From the NCBI RefSeq assembly GCF_003286085.1, contig NW_020825288.1:24738001-24802000 (forward strand): a DNA stretch of 64,000 nt. The letters run 5' to 3'. Made by a program: the position numbers and the translations under genes. Below are positions 43,142-58,100 of this stretch, in pieces. Under the pieces are notes generated by a model. The model was given only the letters and a program-made list of their open reading frames with translations. It was not told the origin of the DNA and searched no databases. The DNA comes from Drosophila persimilis (taxonomy: Eukaryota > Arthropoda > Insecta > Diptera > Drosophilidae). Each line of letters starts with the position of its first letter. Position 1 is the first letter of the stretch.

Positions 43142-46100
43142 GTGAGTATGAATTGTTATTACTAATTAGGCTTAAGAGTGAGTTTGATATGCGCCTATGG
43201 ATTGTATCTTGGAATAGTAAAGGTGAAAAGTGGAATACTTAAGGAAGTTTACTATACTGCTATATTTTTTTTCTGCTAGTTGGCTGATCATTATACGGAG
43301 AGTGCGTTAAATTTTTTATTATTCCTTAAAAATTCGTTCTGATTATAGAGGTAATTCAATGATCTGTTTAGGTAAAAACTCTCACACTCTCTCTCTCCCT
43401 CCCTTGTACCGTTTATAATCTTAATTAGTGAAAAATGTCTCTCCCTTTATTCTTGGCTTTATCTGATCTTCTTTTCTCCAAGTGCATGGGTACCCCAAAA
43501 GTGTGTTTATTGTTGTTGCCGCCGCCGCTGACTCTCGTGTTTCAGTTGATCATGCCACCGGCCTCGTGTCTTGACTCCACCTCTCGACTCCGACTCCTAG
43601 CTTCGAGAGTCTGAGAGCCGTCTCTCCTCGGTTGAGGCGGCTCAAGTTTTTATTTATTTATGTGAATTTTGTGGCGAACCGAAAGCCAAGGCGTCTGGCG
43701 ATGCCAGTCAACTACTCCACTGCCATTTCCCTGTTGTTGCTGCTACAGACATTCCACGAAATCATACGATTTTCAGACTCTGGCTCTTTTAGCTCCAGCT
43801 TCCAACTCCCCAGCTTCTCTCTTTCCATGCTTCCATCCAGCAGCCTTTTACTTTCCTCTGCTCTTGCCTTTTCCATCGATCCGCTCTTTCTGCGCGGTTC
43901 TTTCTGCTTTTGTAATTATTCCGTTTTATGCTTTATACCGGCCGGCGTCGTTTCATGCAGCGAATGGAGCGGGCGAGCGCCACTAAAAAGACTTCAACTC
44001 CGGCGGCTCTTGTAAAAACCAACAGCGAGAGAGAGAGAGAGGGAGAGGAACACAGAGATGAGAACATAAGCGAAGGCAGAAAAAAGAGCAACAAGTGTCT
44101 GCTTGCCTGCCCGTTCGCTTTGTTGGAGTTTCGTGGCTTGGCACAGTGGGACGAGTATGCGACACCCACATGTGTATAAGATGATAAATCATTTTTAGCA
44201 AATGTATGGTAGAAGTACGGCTTACGGTACATATGTATGTAGATGTGGGTTAATCAAACCAAGAATCGATATCAAAGATCGAGTTTTCTTGTGTGTAGAT
44301 AATATACATATGTACATATGTACGAGGATAGCTAGAGAGTCGTTCCCGTAAAGACTTAGCTAGCGATCTATAAATTGAATTCAACGTTAATCGCAAGCTA
44401 CTTGAACTATGACTAGTTGTCATATTTCTTTCTTAAGAATAACTTGATTATAAACTTTACTAAATGGAACCATTGCTAACCTCAAGTAGCGTTAACTACT
44501 TTAATACTTCTTATAGTTATTCTTAGGAAATACTTGATTTAAGCTTGACACAGAAATGAATCCAAGATATTCCAACTACTTCAATTGATTTTTTCTTAAG
44601 GAAATAGCTCTTGAAGGAAAGGAAACTCAAGATTAATGGAAGATATGCATTTATGAGGTCACCAAGCAAAAGAATCGTTGGTAAATAATCGAAACTTCAG
44701 ATTAATCAACAAAATAAGGAAATACTTTGCATGAAACTTGAAAAACAGATGTGTTGTACGTAGGGGAATCACAAAACGAAAGACTTAATTATTTAGGTTT
44801 TCAAAAAGTTAAAACAAAACCTTCAACTTGGCAAAAAAAAAGAAGACACACATATAAACGATTATGGTCTGGCCCAACACGAATGTCAAAGTTAAAAAAC
44901 GTAAATGAGTAAATGCTGGGTCATGATAAAAATCAAAGCTTAAAGGTTAAAAATGCTTGCTTTAAAGTTTGTATCTTGTTCATCTATCGACTATTTCATA
45001 ACACTTGTGCTACTATCTCTCGGGGATTTGTGGTGTTCGGCTTAGCCTCCGTAATCAATATATAGTCTCAGCCACAAAGATAACGAACTCGAAATGTATT
45101 TTCGATGTAGTTCTCTAGGCAATGAACATCCCGTAGAGTTGCATTAAAGGCTAGGAAAATACTGGAGCTCAGGTGACAATTGATTGGTTAGACAGGCTTT
45201 AATCGATGGATATAGGTCGCAAAATGACATCCGAAGACACCAAGTAATTGTCCCCAGCTAAATTTTAGAGTAAACCAAATAGAAATTCGCACAGAGAGAG
45301 AGGGAAAAAGGCAGTGTGAGAAGGATGGGACAATTGACATGTTCGGGGCACATCCTTGACAGCTTAATGACTGTACCTGTGCCCCAAACCTCAGCAGCAA
45401 CGAAGCAGCATCCCCCCTGAGGCCAGAACCAGATCAGGTCCTGAAACATTTTGAATTGAAACAAGTTTGCTCCGTCGACAAGGGCTTCTGTTTTAAGTCC
45501 AGACTTTTATAATTAACTTGGCTAATTATGCTTGGAATTTGAACGTGCTCTGGACTCAAAGGTCCAGATACAAAAATGGTCATGGGCATTAATTATAAAA
45601 GCATTTTTCATTATGTATAATTATGAGGTAAAATCTTTCTTCGTTTTTGTTGCTTTTTTTTACAAACAAAAAAATGAAGAAAACTGGTTCCCAGGCAAAT
45701 GCCACTTTCAGCAAATGATGGAAGCCAAATAAGTGTCACACCAACAACAGTTCGTTGCAATTGTTCAGGCTCGTGTTCGGTGTTCAGTGTTCAGTGTTCA
45801 GTGTTCGTGGTTTGTCTTTGTGTTCAAGTGACAAATTTCATAAGCGATACATGCAAAATACAGTCAAAGGGATTCATTTGTTTGATTACTTTATGCTAAC
45901 AATGCTAAGAGAGAGACAGATAGAGAGAGAGAGACAGAGAGAGAGACTAATGTGAGGCTCTGTGGCAGGTATGGTGGCCAACCTTCGGTTTCCACTTTCT
46001 TCAACTCAGAACTTGTTTTTCAATTGTAAATTAGTTTTTTCTATTTCGGGTCACAATTAAAATATTACGCATACGCCGCGATGTGCTGCGTTGTGCAAAT

Positions 46101-49100
46101 GCAGTGCACGAGCCAAAATTTAATTGCAAATACAAATATTCATCAGAGGTGGCGTGATTTGTTGGCTAGCAAATTAGACTTGCACACAGGCCCCCCCAAT
46201 ACACCCGTACACTCCACAGACGCCGTAGAATTTCATTAGAAATTCGTTTGGTTTGAGGAAGCCATATGCATAATACAAGCTAAACAAATGACTGACTGAT
46301 GATGACGTTTTCCTATATAGATTTCTCAATGAAGTGACAAGCGAAAAATAATGACACGTACGAGTGGGTACGTTATCCCACGCTGGGATACCCGCAACTC
46401 TGATAGTATTTTTATGAGTAATTGGAACTACGAATGCGTCTCCCACAGTTGGAAAACAAGTGATGACTACAATACGATATACATTTCTGGTTCCAATAAA
46501 GCTCCAGAATAGTGGAACAGGTACATAATGTTTTTCTCGCCTTCATTGGACTTAAATTATAATAAGTACCTTCTAAAAGGCCTTGCAAGGGGTATACTCG
46601 TCATCGATTATTGGCAACAAGTACATACATACATACCCGCAACTGAGTCATCTGTGGATTCGCGTGACGCCTACCAAACAACATCCACAAACATGTGTGA
46701 ATATATCGGGCTGTTGTTGTTGTTTATTTCATTGTTAATGGTATGACGTTACCGATCAGGCCACTTTTTTCCACATAAGTGCCGACAAGCCAAACGTGTA
46801 CCGAATCTATTCGACACTCTTACAACAGCCTAAGAGCAACTTGTTTCAAAGCTACGCTCTTAAACAAACTTCCATGCAATTAACTCCCAAAGAGCCGCAT
46901 CGAATTGGGTCTTGATAATAATTTGAGCGAACGACTAAGCGTGTTCCCCTTAAACGAGTCTCAACGAATTCTCGTATCCAAGCAAACACTCGGTTCAAAG
47001 CGCAATGTTCACATGATTATACAATTATTTGTTGATTTTTTTGTGTTCCTTATCGTAATTGCAAAAGGCATTTTATCTACAGAAACATTTTTATCGCACG
47101 AAATTATTATAATTTTTTTTTGCTAGATAAAACTGCGGTATGATTACATACATAATATGGGTGTGAAAACCTTGACCAAAATGAGAAGAAAAATGCTAGT
47201 AGATCTGCAAAATATCTAAAAAAAATTAAGGCAGCAACATGTTCTTAATTTCAATGTCACATTTTGATAAGCAAATCCACTCTTCCGCATATTATAGCGA
47301 AATATTTATGACTAAGCCAAAATCTACTTCAAAACTATGCATTAAACAAAGCACTACGTAGCCTTGATATCGTAGCACTCGTATTACTGATAATGTTTAT
47401 TGGCTTTACTGGAAGCCAACTATCTGTATTATCTAAAGTGGCCCACGAGGCGCTAACCAAAAAGAAAAACAAAATCAGCTGAGCCTCGACTACTGTATAC
47501 CATATACACAGGCATTACGTTTTAATTGAAGAATCAGATAAGCAGAAACTACGCAGATTGATAGGTTACAGAGAAACAGTAGAATAGTTTCTCTATATTC
47601 ATATTCACTTAAATTACGATGGGTTGAATACAGGTCTCACTGGGATAGAGTTAGCGTTGGATAGAAAGGGAGCCCTCGCGTTGTGCTCTGGAGGAGAGAT
47701 TAAGTCGTAGTCAGGAAAACTCACCCTTGACTGCTAAGCAACTCTGGGAAAGAGAGAGCTAGAGAAAGCTACCGGAGAGTTGAAAATAGGAAACAGTTTC
47801 TCTAGTGTTTGGCTTCTATGACTTGGCTTTGACACTTTCGTGGGATGGAATAACAATTCAAATGCTGGAGTTCCTTTTGATAATCACCAATATAAGTGAT
47901 TGGTTGAGGTTTTTAACTATACTTAAACAAATAAATGTATATATAAATATATTGAATTACTTTAGTTTACAAATGGAAAACAAATGGAAAATGGAAGCTT
48001 TCCAGAAGTACTCGTATCCTTGGCCAAGAACTTGAAGCTATCGCAGAGCTATGGGGTATCTCGAGAGGCTCTTCAATTGATATCTAAAGTCTACAAATAT
48101 TTGTTAGTCATGAGAAGTACCACCCTTTAGGGAATGCATCATGTTGTTATCAAAAAATATCGGAACGCCTGTTAAGTGCAAAGTTCTCACAATATTGTTT
48201 GTTGTTTTCTTTTTCCCACATTATCTGTACGAACTTTGCAATATTTTATATTAATTTGCGTAATTTTCCATGGCTATTATGGTTAATAGGTAACTACAAA
48301 AACACTTCATTGATTAATCATCAAATATGGAGGAGATTGTAATCGAATCAAAGGGAAAGGAATCAACTATGGCAACCTTTCGGGCTTTTAATAAAGCATT
48401 TATATTGATTTGAACTCTGATTGACTTTTGCGCTGATTTCTGTTTATTATTTCGCCCTCTTGGCTAACCACCATCCCCAGTCATCCCCATCCACATGCCC
48501 ATTCTGTCGTTGAATTAATGGTGCGAAATTTTCATGTGAAATACTCTTGACCAGCTTCATTTTCTTCTCATAGGCCCATGGCCTCGGGCCCTGTGATTGA
48601 TTTCTGGGCGATGGCGGAATAAAGTAAAGTAAAACTGTTCAATGAACTTCGCATTAAGCATTTAATTGGCCCGTTGCCTCCTGTTCTGCTCGAATTCGGT
48701 TCGGTTCTGTTCTGGCCTGCATTGGTGATTCTGTCAATCAAATTGGCGGCTATTGCTGCTGTCGGAGGCCGTGGTGCCTGTGGTCTGTGCGAACCACACC
48801 ACAAATTATTGCTCGACTGATTTAATTTGTATTAAATGTCGGGCAGAGGGAAAAGCTGTAGAAAAAAAGAATACTTTGGAATGGAAATGATGAAGACGAT
48901 AGGGAATACACCAATCAAAGCACAATGCAGTGTGTGTTCAGCATGCTCGTATGATATGGAACATCAAAGGAATGTTGTTACTATTGATGTGGTTTAAGAT
49001 GATGGTAAATGTTTTGCGAATAGAAATATGTTTAAATGAAATCATGTGAACCTTTTAAAGTAGCTAAAGAAACATTGAAAAGTATTCAATAAACTTTAAA

Positions 49101-52100
49101 CATGTTTTGTATGACGAGTAATTAGGTAATGTATTCTAAAGGATTTTTGAAATAGACAGAGTGTAGCGTTTCTACATAAAACCAGACCTGAAAGCTCTCC
49201 ATTTACTGCTAATGAGGATTGAGAAAATGTCTTTTAAAGATGCTGGCAACAGATAATATCTGATTATTACAATTTTAATAAATGATTAGTAGATTCCGAA
49301 AATATGAAATGTACTTGGCTAACTTTAGACTAAATTATACTGCTCTTATTATTAGTCTTTTTAAGAGCTAAATACTCCAAAACTTTCAATCATCATTTTT
49401 TTACGAAAGGTGCTTAAATATGTATTCAATGTGATACAAATACCAAACCATTTTTTCAGGAAAACATTTAATTGGAATAATAAATCAAAGAAAATAATTT
49501 GGAAATATACCATTAACCAATTTTCAGAGTCAAAAAAGATGTCTGCCAGAAAATGCAAATGAAAATGTATAAATTGGTTTGCCAAATAGATTTGATGGGG
49601 AATTTTATTTTAATATTTATCTCAATTAAGCGACTAAACGACTCACTTCAAATGCAAATTACATTCACATTCGTTTATATAGAGATTTGTCGAGCAATGA
49701 GAGTGCAATATCTGATCTCTCTGAGATAAAGCCCACATTCTCATATGTGAATTCCCCTCCCAATATATGTACATATCAGAAGGAGCAAACAAAGCTCTTT
49801 TTCATAAATGCAAAATGTTTGCGCACATTTTTAATAATTTACGGGGGGGGACTAATAAAAAATCTGCAGCTCAAAGAGGAGAATGAAATAGAAGTGCGGA
49901 GGAGGAGCGCACAGGAGCACAGGAGGTGGAATATAGCATCTAGGTAAATAAACATGCACATGCATGCATTAAGAGAGAGAATGCAAAGTGCAGAGTGGTG
50001 AGAGGAGAAAGAAATTTAAAAAATTTAATCGAAAACGAAGCGAAATTTTGCCTTCGCATGCACCGAATTTTCCATGATAATGAAGAGAGCATCAAATGTG
50101 TGTTTGTCTGTCTGCAGAGGGCCAAGGCAATGCCTGACATGTCTCTGAATTGTACTCTGTGGTAATCGTAGGTGGCAAGGGGCTGTCGTGTGTACGCCGT
50201 AAGGAGCTATTTCGTGCTAAGCTTCGCTGGGAAAGAGAGAGGGAACTAATCTTGGTTTCTTCATTAGCAACAAGAATCTGCTTTTTGAAGTATTTGATTT
50301 CAAATTATAAATTACAAAAATTATCCTTGGATATCTCCAGAATAATGATAAGGCTGAGACACTATTCTTGTCTCAGTTTTTATAAAATGGGACTCTTGGT
50401 TTAAATAATTACAAATAAATCGATGATATATTGGTCCAGCAGACGCATTTGGATTCGCAATCTTTTAAAGAGAAAAGAAGTCGATTAAAGCATTTCTGAA
50501 TGTTATTTCTAGAGTATTTTCGAATTCTTTATCCATATCTTCTAGTCGGAATACCCTGGCGACGTTAGTATCGTATAATTAAATGCCTCTCGTATGCATG
50601 CGCGTCTCGTTTGGGGGTGAGCCTGAGCCCCCGTGCGGGCTGCCTAAGCAATTGTCAATTTGAGTTAAATGTGCGCAATTAAACGGTAAATGCTAAAATG
50701 TCACATGGATAGACCTTATTCCCATACACCCGTACACTGCATACCACTGCTCTCCGACGGAGCTCAAACTTGGAACACTTTAGGCATAATCGCAGCACAT
50801 TAACCGAAAGTCAGTTTGTTTTAGCATATTGTATGCTAATTGAGAGACAGACGGAGGGAAAGAGACATAGAAATAGGCAAACAGATTGAGAGGGAGGGAG
50901 AGGGTTAGAGGAAGTGGGACAGTGGGTGAGTGAAATGTCAAGTGGCCCATAAAACGATTGATGAAGCAATCCAACACTTTTGGAAACCCTTTGAATTCTA
51001 TGGGAATGACAATGGCAATGGAAAATGGGAAACTACTTCGCACATCAAATTCTCGCTTATTAATTTCCCCAAAAGTTTCTGCCCCTCGTATACCCCATTG
51101 CGGTCCACCACAAAAGACACAGAAAGGCGGCCCAGGAGGCCGAGACATCCATACATATGTAATCCTCGCCCCTTCACTCGGTTTTCATTATTTACAAGTT
51201 TTTGTGTATTGTCAAGTTTTGGCTTTCATTAAAAAGGGTTTTAAACCTTGTCAACAGAACGCCTTCTCTTTCTCTTCCTCTCCCTCTCCCTCTGTGTGTG
51301 TGTGGTGTGTGTATGTATGTTTGTGCTTAACGATCCAAAGTTTTCAACTTAAATTTTAGTTATGAATTTTATTAGGCTCCAACCAACGGCCTCTTGGCCT
51401 CTTTGGGCCGCCTTGGACCCATCTTGCATCCCCTGTGGGGTGTTTAATTATAGTCTGTGCGGCTAACCCAAAGATGTCAACTTAATTAATTAATATGCAT
51501 TTGATTTTGCAGCTCAAAGCATACCCAACTACTGCGAGGAGAAGCAATTCCAATGCGCCAGTGGAGCCTGTATAGCCATCAGATTCGTGTGCGACGGCGA
51601 CTCCGACTGTCCGGACCACAGCGATGAGCGACTGGAGCAGTGCAAGTTCAGAGGTGAGTCGAAGCAACCCCTAAAAATTACAGCCATGAATTCTCTGAAT
51701 CTCCGAGACTATTGAAATTGATTGTTTCTCAGAAATGGCTAACCAGAAATTAGTTATTTTTTTTATAGATATATACTATTACTAGTAGATACTAGTATGC
51801 AAGTTCTCTGCCCAGAAACTCGCATTCGTATCAATAAACAAACCGAAATTCAATAGAGCTTGGCCCTTTGCCTTTCACGGATTTCTCCCTCAGTCTCTAC
51901 TTTGATTAGGCTTTCACTTCAACTGTTGTCTTATTCAAATATTCTATCCAAGGGCTGCACAGCAGACCTCACAGTTCAAAGAATTCAAAGGCAGGCTACG
52001 GCTACTCCCAAACAGCAAAAGCAGGAACAAAAAACGCCCAAATTGTATTTTCAGGCGTTTTCTGGGGTTTTTCTACTATGTATTTTCTGATGCTTTTTGA

Positions 52101-55100
52101 AAGAAAGTTTTTCCAACGCCATTTTTTCCGTAGCTGTTTCTGTTTTTCTGTGTGTGTGGGGGCCATGGCCAAGGTGTTGGCCATGCCCGTGCCCCACTCT
52201 CAATCCCACTGGTGGACCTTATAAAGTCAAGCGTTGGATGGGGATTTACGACTAAGGATGCAGCTGTTGCCTACATCCTACGTGAGGGCGCTCTCACTCT
52301 AATCTGTTGTCAGTCATTTGTAGTTTTTCAATTTAGAAATGTCACAGAACTAACCATTTACTTCAAGTCTCTCCCATTGCCATCCAATAATCTCTCTTTG
52401 GATGGTGGTGGTGCTGTTTGCTTTTGTATTGGTTTTGGTGTTTCTGCCATTTGTTTGGCTTCGTTGTTGAGTAAGTAACAACTGGCTGTTTATTTAGTGT
52501 CATGTAGGCAGTGCCCCAAAACCCCTGGACCCATTGGACTCCTGGACGCTGGTTGTCTACGACCGCACTCTGGTGCTGTTACTGCTGCTGTGGAAATTTA
52601 TTTTCATTTAATTTTTAAGCTCATCTATCTGTTGTTGTGTTCGTGTGTTAGCTAGTAGCTGTTAAGTGTGTGCGTTCTTTCTATTAGCCCATGTACATGT
52701 ATTTAATTTAAGTTTGGTTCACGGACCAGTCGCTGTGTGTTCTCCGCTACCGGTAGTCTCTGGTTCGTTGATTTCCCAAATTTAACATTGCCTACTTTTG
52801 GGCTGGCGCATGAAACCCATTGCCAGTCACAAATATTGCCCGCTTTTGGGCGGCTGCCTGAAAAACACTGCCAGTCGCAAATATTGGGCCACTCTGTGCA
52901 CATGGGTGTGTGGTTTAATCTTTAAACATTTTCCCGCAGTTGAATCCATTTGACACCCAGCACTCAGCTGTACCTCAATTACATATACGAACGTGTATAG
53001 TAAATGTACATAAATGGCATGTGTCTGCAGTCGTAAGCGGACTTAAGCTTGCTAAATTACCAACAAACAAGCGAAGCTGAAGCTGGAGCTGAAGCTGAAG
53101 ACTGAGTCTTATTTAGGGGCCAGTGCAGGCGCCAGTCAAGTGCAATCTGGCTATAGCATTGCATCAGGCTAATTCGTACTAGCACACGCACACATGCAAA
53201 CCACAGACTTGGCCAATAAACTTGTTCCAAAATCATAAAACACTCAAGGCATCCACTTAAGCGCTCAACGAAACAAAAGAGCTCAATGAAGTTGATTAAT
53301 TGGACGATTGTCGAAAGCTCTGCAAACAAACATATCTCGTTTTTAAGATCAAGATTTCGCAAAACGAGATGGTTCGCGAATTACTTGGCTCAAAATAAGA
53401 GAAATATTAACAGATCATTGAAGCTAAAATTTGTGCGTATAGTATGCTGAGTGTCTGCATAGTTTCCGCATTGCGAAACGAGGAACAGTTGTTAAACAGT
53501 AACCCAATAATTCTCCGAATTACAAAATAATTTAATATAAATCACATTTTTCTATTGAAAAATAACTTTTACAAGTGTCACTATATCGGATTCCCAAGAA
53601 TTGCCTGGCATAATTTTCGAAAACGGAATAAACCCCTGTACTTCTGCGGAAGTACTATCTAGTACTTTAATCTTTTGCTTAGTTCCAACAGAAAATGCAT
53701 TGAAAATTGCGCTAAGCAATTGCGACTCAGAAAGCGGGCAAAAAATAGCTACGGACTGTAGACTGTACGGAATTCTTGAGAATTGCGTCGTAAGGGAGAA
53801 TCGGCTTAAACTTGACCCACAATCGGGGGGAGAGAAATAGCCGGAACGGATCTAATGGATGGGTCGTCGAGAGACGAGAGACTGGGTCAAGCAAACCTTA
53901 TCATCAGATTTCTGTTGTTAGTCCGATTCACGACATAAAAAACAGACGTATGCGTCGCCACTTCTAGCACTTGAGATTAATTATTATTATAAAGAGCAAG
54001 CAGCCCATTAACACTAGACGCTTTGCTTAGTTGGGGATTTTGATTTGTTTTGACAAATCGAAATCTAATTGCGCACAAATTGTACCCGGAGATAACATGG
54101 CACATGGGGGTTTCCTCTGAGCATAGTCTCTCTAGTCCCTATCACTCACTCAGTGGCTCACAGTAGCACTCACTCCGTTTCGAGTGCAAATAGGCTTTGA
54201 GTGTGGGCCAAAAGTTGAGTGAAACTCTTATCAAAATGCCGAGCGCAAGCTTCAAGCTCGGGGGATGCTGCTGTCCAAAGAGTGTTGTATGTGGATGCGA
54301 CTGCTTCTGTCGGTTCCATCTTGTCAGAATGCCACCAAAGGCACTTGGCCGGAATTCAGTTAGTTTCGAACTCTGTGCAGAAGAGGACGTGTGTGTGTGC
54401 TTCTGGCAGGATAACTGCGAGAAAAAAAGCGCGCAAGGCGCCAAAAATAAATAATTTTGAACCAAGCCAAATCGCATGAGAAACAGAAACATTCGCTCAA
54501 AAGTGACAAGTGTAAATTTAAAAAAAAAAATCTAAAAATTAATTAAAAAATATTCTAATATATTTGCAAAATTATTCAACAAATAAATCAAATATATTTT
54601 CAAGCCAAACAGCTGTTGTTGGCCAGCAAAAATCAATGGCAAGGCCAATTTTGGCAGTCAAACGTTAGAAGACAAACTGAAACCAGTTTTTGTTGGCGTC
54701 GCACAGGCGGCAGCATCCAAGCAGCAGCAGCAGTAGCTTTCCCTTCCGCCCCGCCCCGCCCCGCCACGAAAGCGGAAGCTTTTCCTGTGTGTTTTGGCTT
54801 TACCGTTTTTGGTTTTTTCACGCTTCTGCGCGTCGCTTTTGATTACAGTTTCCCAGTGTCCCGCTCTGTCTGCAATCATCTGCTCTTCACTCTGTCTCTC
54901 TTAGCTGTGCTCTTTATGGCCTGCCTGGCATAATTTGGATTTGATTTTGTGTGGACTTTTGGCTTTTGTTTTGGATTGGATTACATGAACTTGACACCAA
55001 ACACCAAACACCAGTCAGCAGTGGCAATAGTTTCTGCCACTTGAGGAGTGCCATAGCAAATCCCCGTTAATGTTCACACCTATCCTGTGATGTCCTGCAG

Positions 55101-58100
55101 TGTCCCTCGAGTGTATAAATCCGCTATAATTGTTAATTACATTTATCAATTTTCATTTAAAATACCCATAAATCCCGTTGACATGTCAAAGTGCAAAAAT
55201 TACAATTAAATGTAAATACTCAACGGGGTTTTCGCCGGACCCTTTCTCTGGCAGCTTTAAAACACCATTTACCATTTTCCATATGAGGATTATGGAAAGT
55301 TTCTGATAAAGCAAGCCCATTAATAATTATCCATAAAAAAAATACACAGGAAAAAAACGCGGCTTAATTAAAGCATAAAACATGAGGAATGAAAATGTGC
55401 AAACAAAGAAATATCTCAATCACGCGCCGGAAATAAAGAGAGCATTAAATAAAATATAATTAAGTATTCAACCAGAAAGAAAGAAGGAAATAAAGATACT
55501 TATATGCTGAAAATATTATAAATTATCTGCAACAATATTTCAAAAAGTCAAATTTTTAAAAGAGATGATGAAAATAAAAAGCAAAATGTATAAATTATAA
55601 AAAAGAAATATATATATATAATATAATTGAAATAAATCCTTTTAAATAATTAAATATATATAAAGATATAGAAAATAAATGAAACGTTAAAAAAAAAAAA
55701 AATAATATATATTCTATTTGTTTGCATACAAAGCTCATCTGAATTTAAATAAATAAAAAAAAACACACAAATAAGAACTGCACATAAATTCAATGTAAAC
55801 ATCACCGACTATAGTGCACATAAATATTCAAACGTAACCAATTCAAATGGAAATTAAATTTTCACGCACATAAATTTTGATTTTGTTTTTGATCGGAAAA
55901 CTGTTGCCTACTTTTGAGCTGCTGCTGCTGCTGCTCCTGCAGAGGATTCCCCATGATTATGATTATAAAGATGGTGATGATGAGGTCCTCTTGCGGCTGT
56001 TATATTTGCTGGCCAACCACTTGATAGCATTTAAAATAATTACAATTACGATTACTCTCCGAACAGAGACAAAAGTGGCAACGTTCGCGCGAGAACAAAC
56101 CGGAATAAACAGCGATTTAATTTAATAATTCAGCCGTGCACTTAGGCTAGGCTAGATTATCATATTACCATACAGCAGGGGATCCCCAGCAAAAAACGCC
56201 GCGAAAGAACCAACATGGGACCAATACGCAGCAGCTTCCTGGGCTGCTCCTTTCTGCTGCTGCTCATCACCGGATTATTACCGCGAGCCCACCTCCAACC
56301 GACAACATCCACTGTCACCGCATCGGGTATGACTATGGCACTGGGGATGGGGATTCCCCAGAAATCTAAGCATTCATAATCTGATTAGTAAGAGTATCAT
56401 TCTGAAAAATCTGGAAAAGCTGCTTAGCCAAAGCTTTTCTCTGTTTATATCATCATGAGATTTAATCGTTCAAGCAGATACATATATGTATTCCAATGCC
56501 TTTGGAATGGGAATCATTTCATTACGGCATTCAGAACTGCATTCTATTCTTAGATGCTTCCAAAAGTATGAGGAATCTCTTTTTGGTTTCTTCTTTTTTC
56601 CTTTCCAAATTCGCTAGAAGGACGTTTTTCATTCTCTAAGAAAAGAATAAGACTTAGGTTTTTCTTCTGCAAAATGCAAATCAGTTCACACAGAACATCT
56701 TGCAATGCTATCTATGTATTTTTTTTGACAGAATTTAGGTGTAAAAATTCATTCTTTAAACATAAAATATTCATTCCAATAACCAACTTTATTTCAACGG
56801 CTAGACGCTCACATTGTTTATCTTCATTAAGAATGTTTAGGCTTTATATTTAAACATTGCCTCTATGGAACATTAGGGCTTTGCCCCACTGACTCACAGA
56901 ATTGTACAATCGGGATTGACTTGACTTTGAGTTTGGGTTGACGTCTCAAACACCAAATGTTTATCTGGCTTCTGTATGAAACGAGCAGTAGTGCGAGTAC
57001 AAGAGGAGAGAGGCTCATTTCCTGAGGAACTCTGAAGATAAGACGAAAAATCCCAGACCATTAACCGCTTCAAGTGTATTTCAATTTACTGTTATTGTCT
57101 GCTCCCTATGTATGGGCGTGGTCGGGAGACTAAATATATATGTATAACGATATGGATATGGGTGGAAATTCAATTCAAGTCTTTGACAAAAAAGCAAAAT
57201 AATGTCCCATCGATGGCCAAGAGAGCGAAAAAGTCAGTAAATAAATAAATAACTTATAGGCAACTAAACGAAGGAGAGCCATTAACAACAGACCAGGGCT
57301 AAGAGCAATACAGAAAGGCAGCGGCAGATCAGCCATAGAGCCACGTTAAGTGTCCTCCATCCACGCCGCGATGCGCATACGCCGCGTAAACAACCAAGAG
57401 ACAAAAGACAGGGGCGCGGCGGCAGGAACAGGAATCGGGACAGTAACAGGGACAGCGCCAGAGACGCTGTCAGACTTTTAAGCAGCTTTTGCCCCATGTG
57501 TGGATACACATTTCTACATATAAATCGTACTTATATACGTTCATACGACATATACATATATTGGCTTTATGGTGTATGCTAGTGTTCGATATCGAACGCA
57601 TAAATATTCATGCAGCACATTCGTGGGGAGCGAGCAGCAGACAGCTGATAAGCCTGCCGCACAGAATGTGTGTGCAAAATCTAAAAAAGAAAACGAAAGA
57701 AGAGCTCAGCTCAGAGTTCTACATATATACTCGTAGTTACAGCAACACATAGTATATTTTTGGGGCTCGTGTGAGCCACGTCGACTGGCAGACCTTAGAT
57801 AACTTCAGTCACACATCCATGCCACTGCCACTGCCACTGCCAGTGCCACTATCCTTGTCCTTGTCCTTCTCTGTAAGCCATAAATTATGTATCCCTCACA
57901 TTTTTAAGCGCAGCAATCCATCGAAGTTGCTCCTAGTCGTGTTTCACTGGAATGGGCATTACTTTTCGAATATTTCATGGCTCCACTTTCCACCCCAAAA
58001 TACACGTAAGATTGTTTAACATATAAATTGGCAACCATCTGAAATGCAATTCAAATGGTAGACTTTCGCGGCCATTTGCTGCACTCTCCAGCAAACGACA

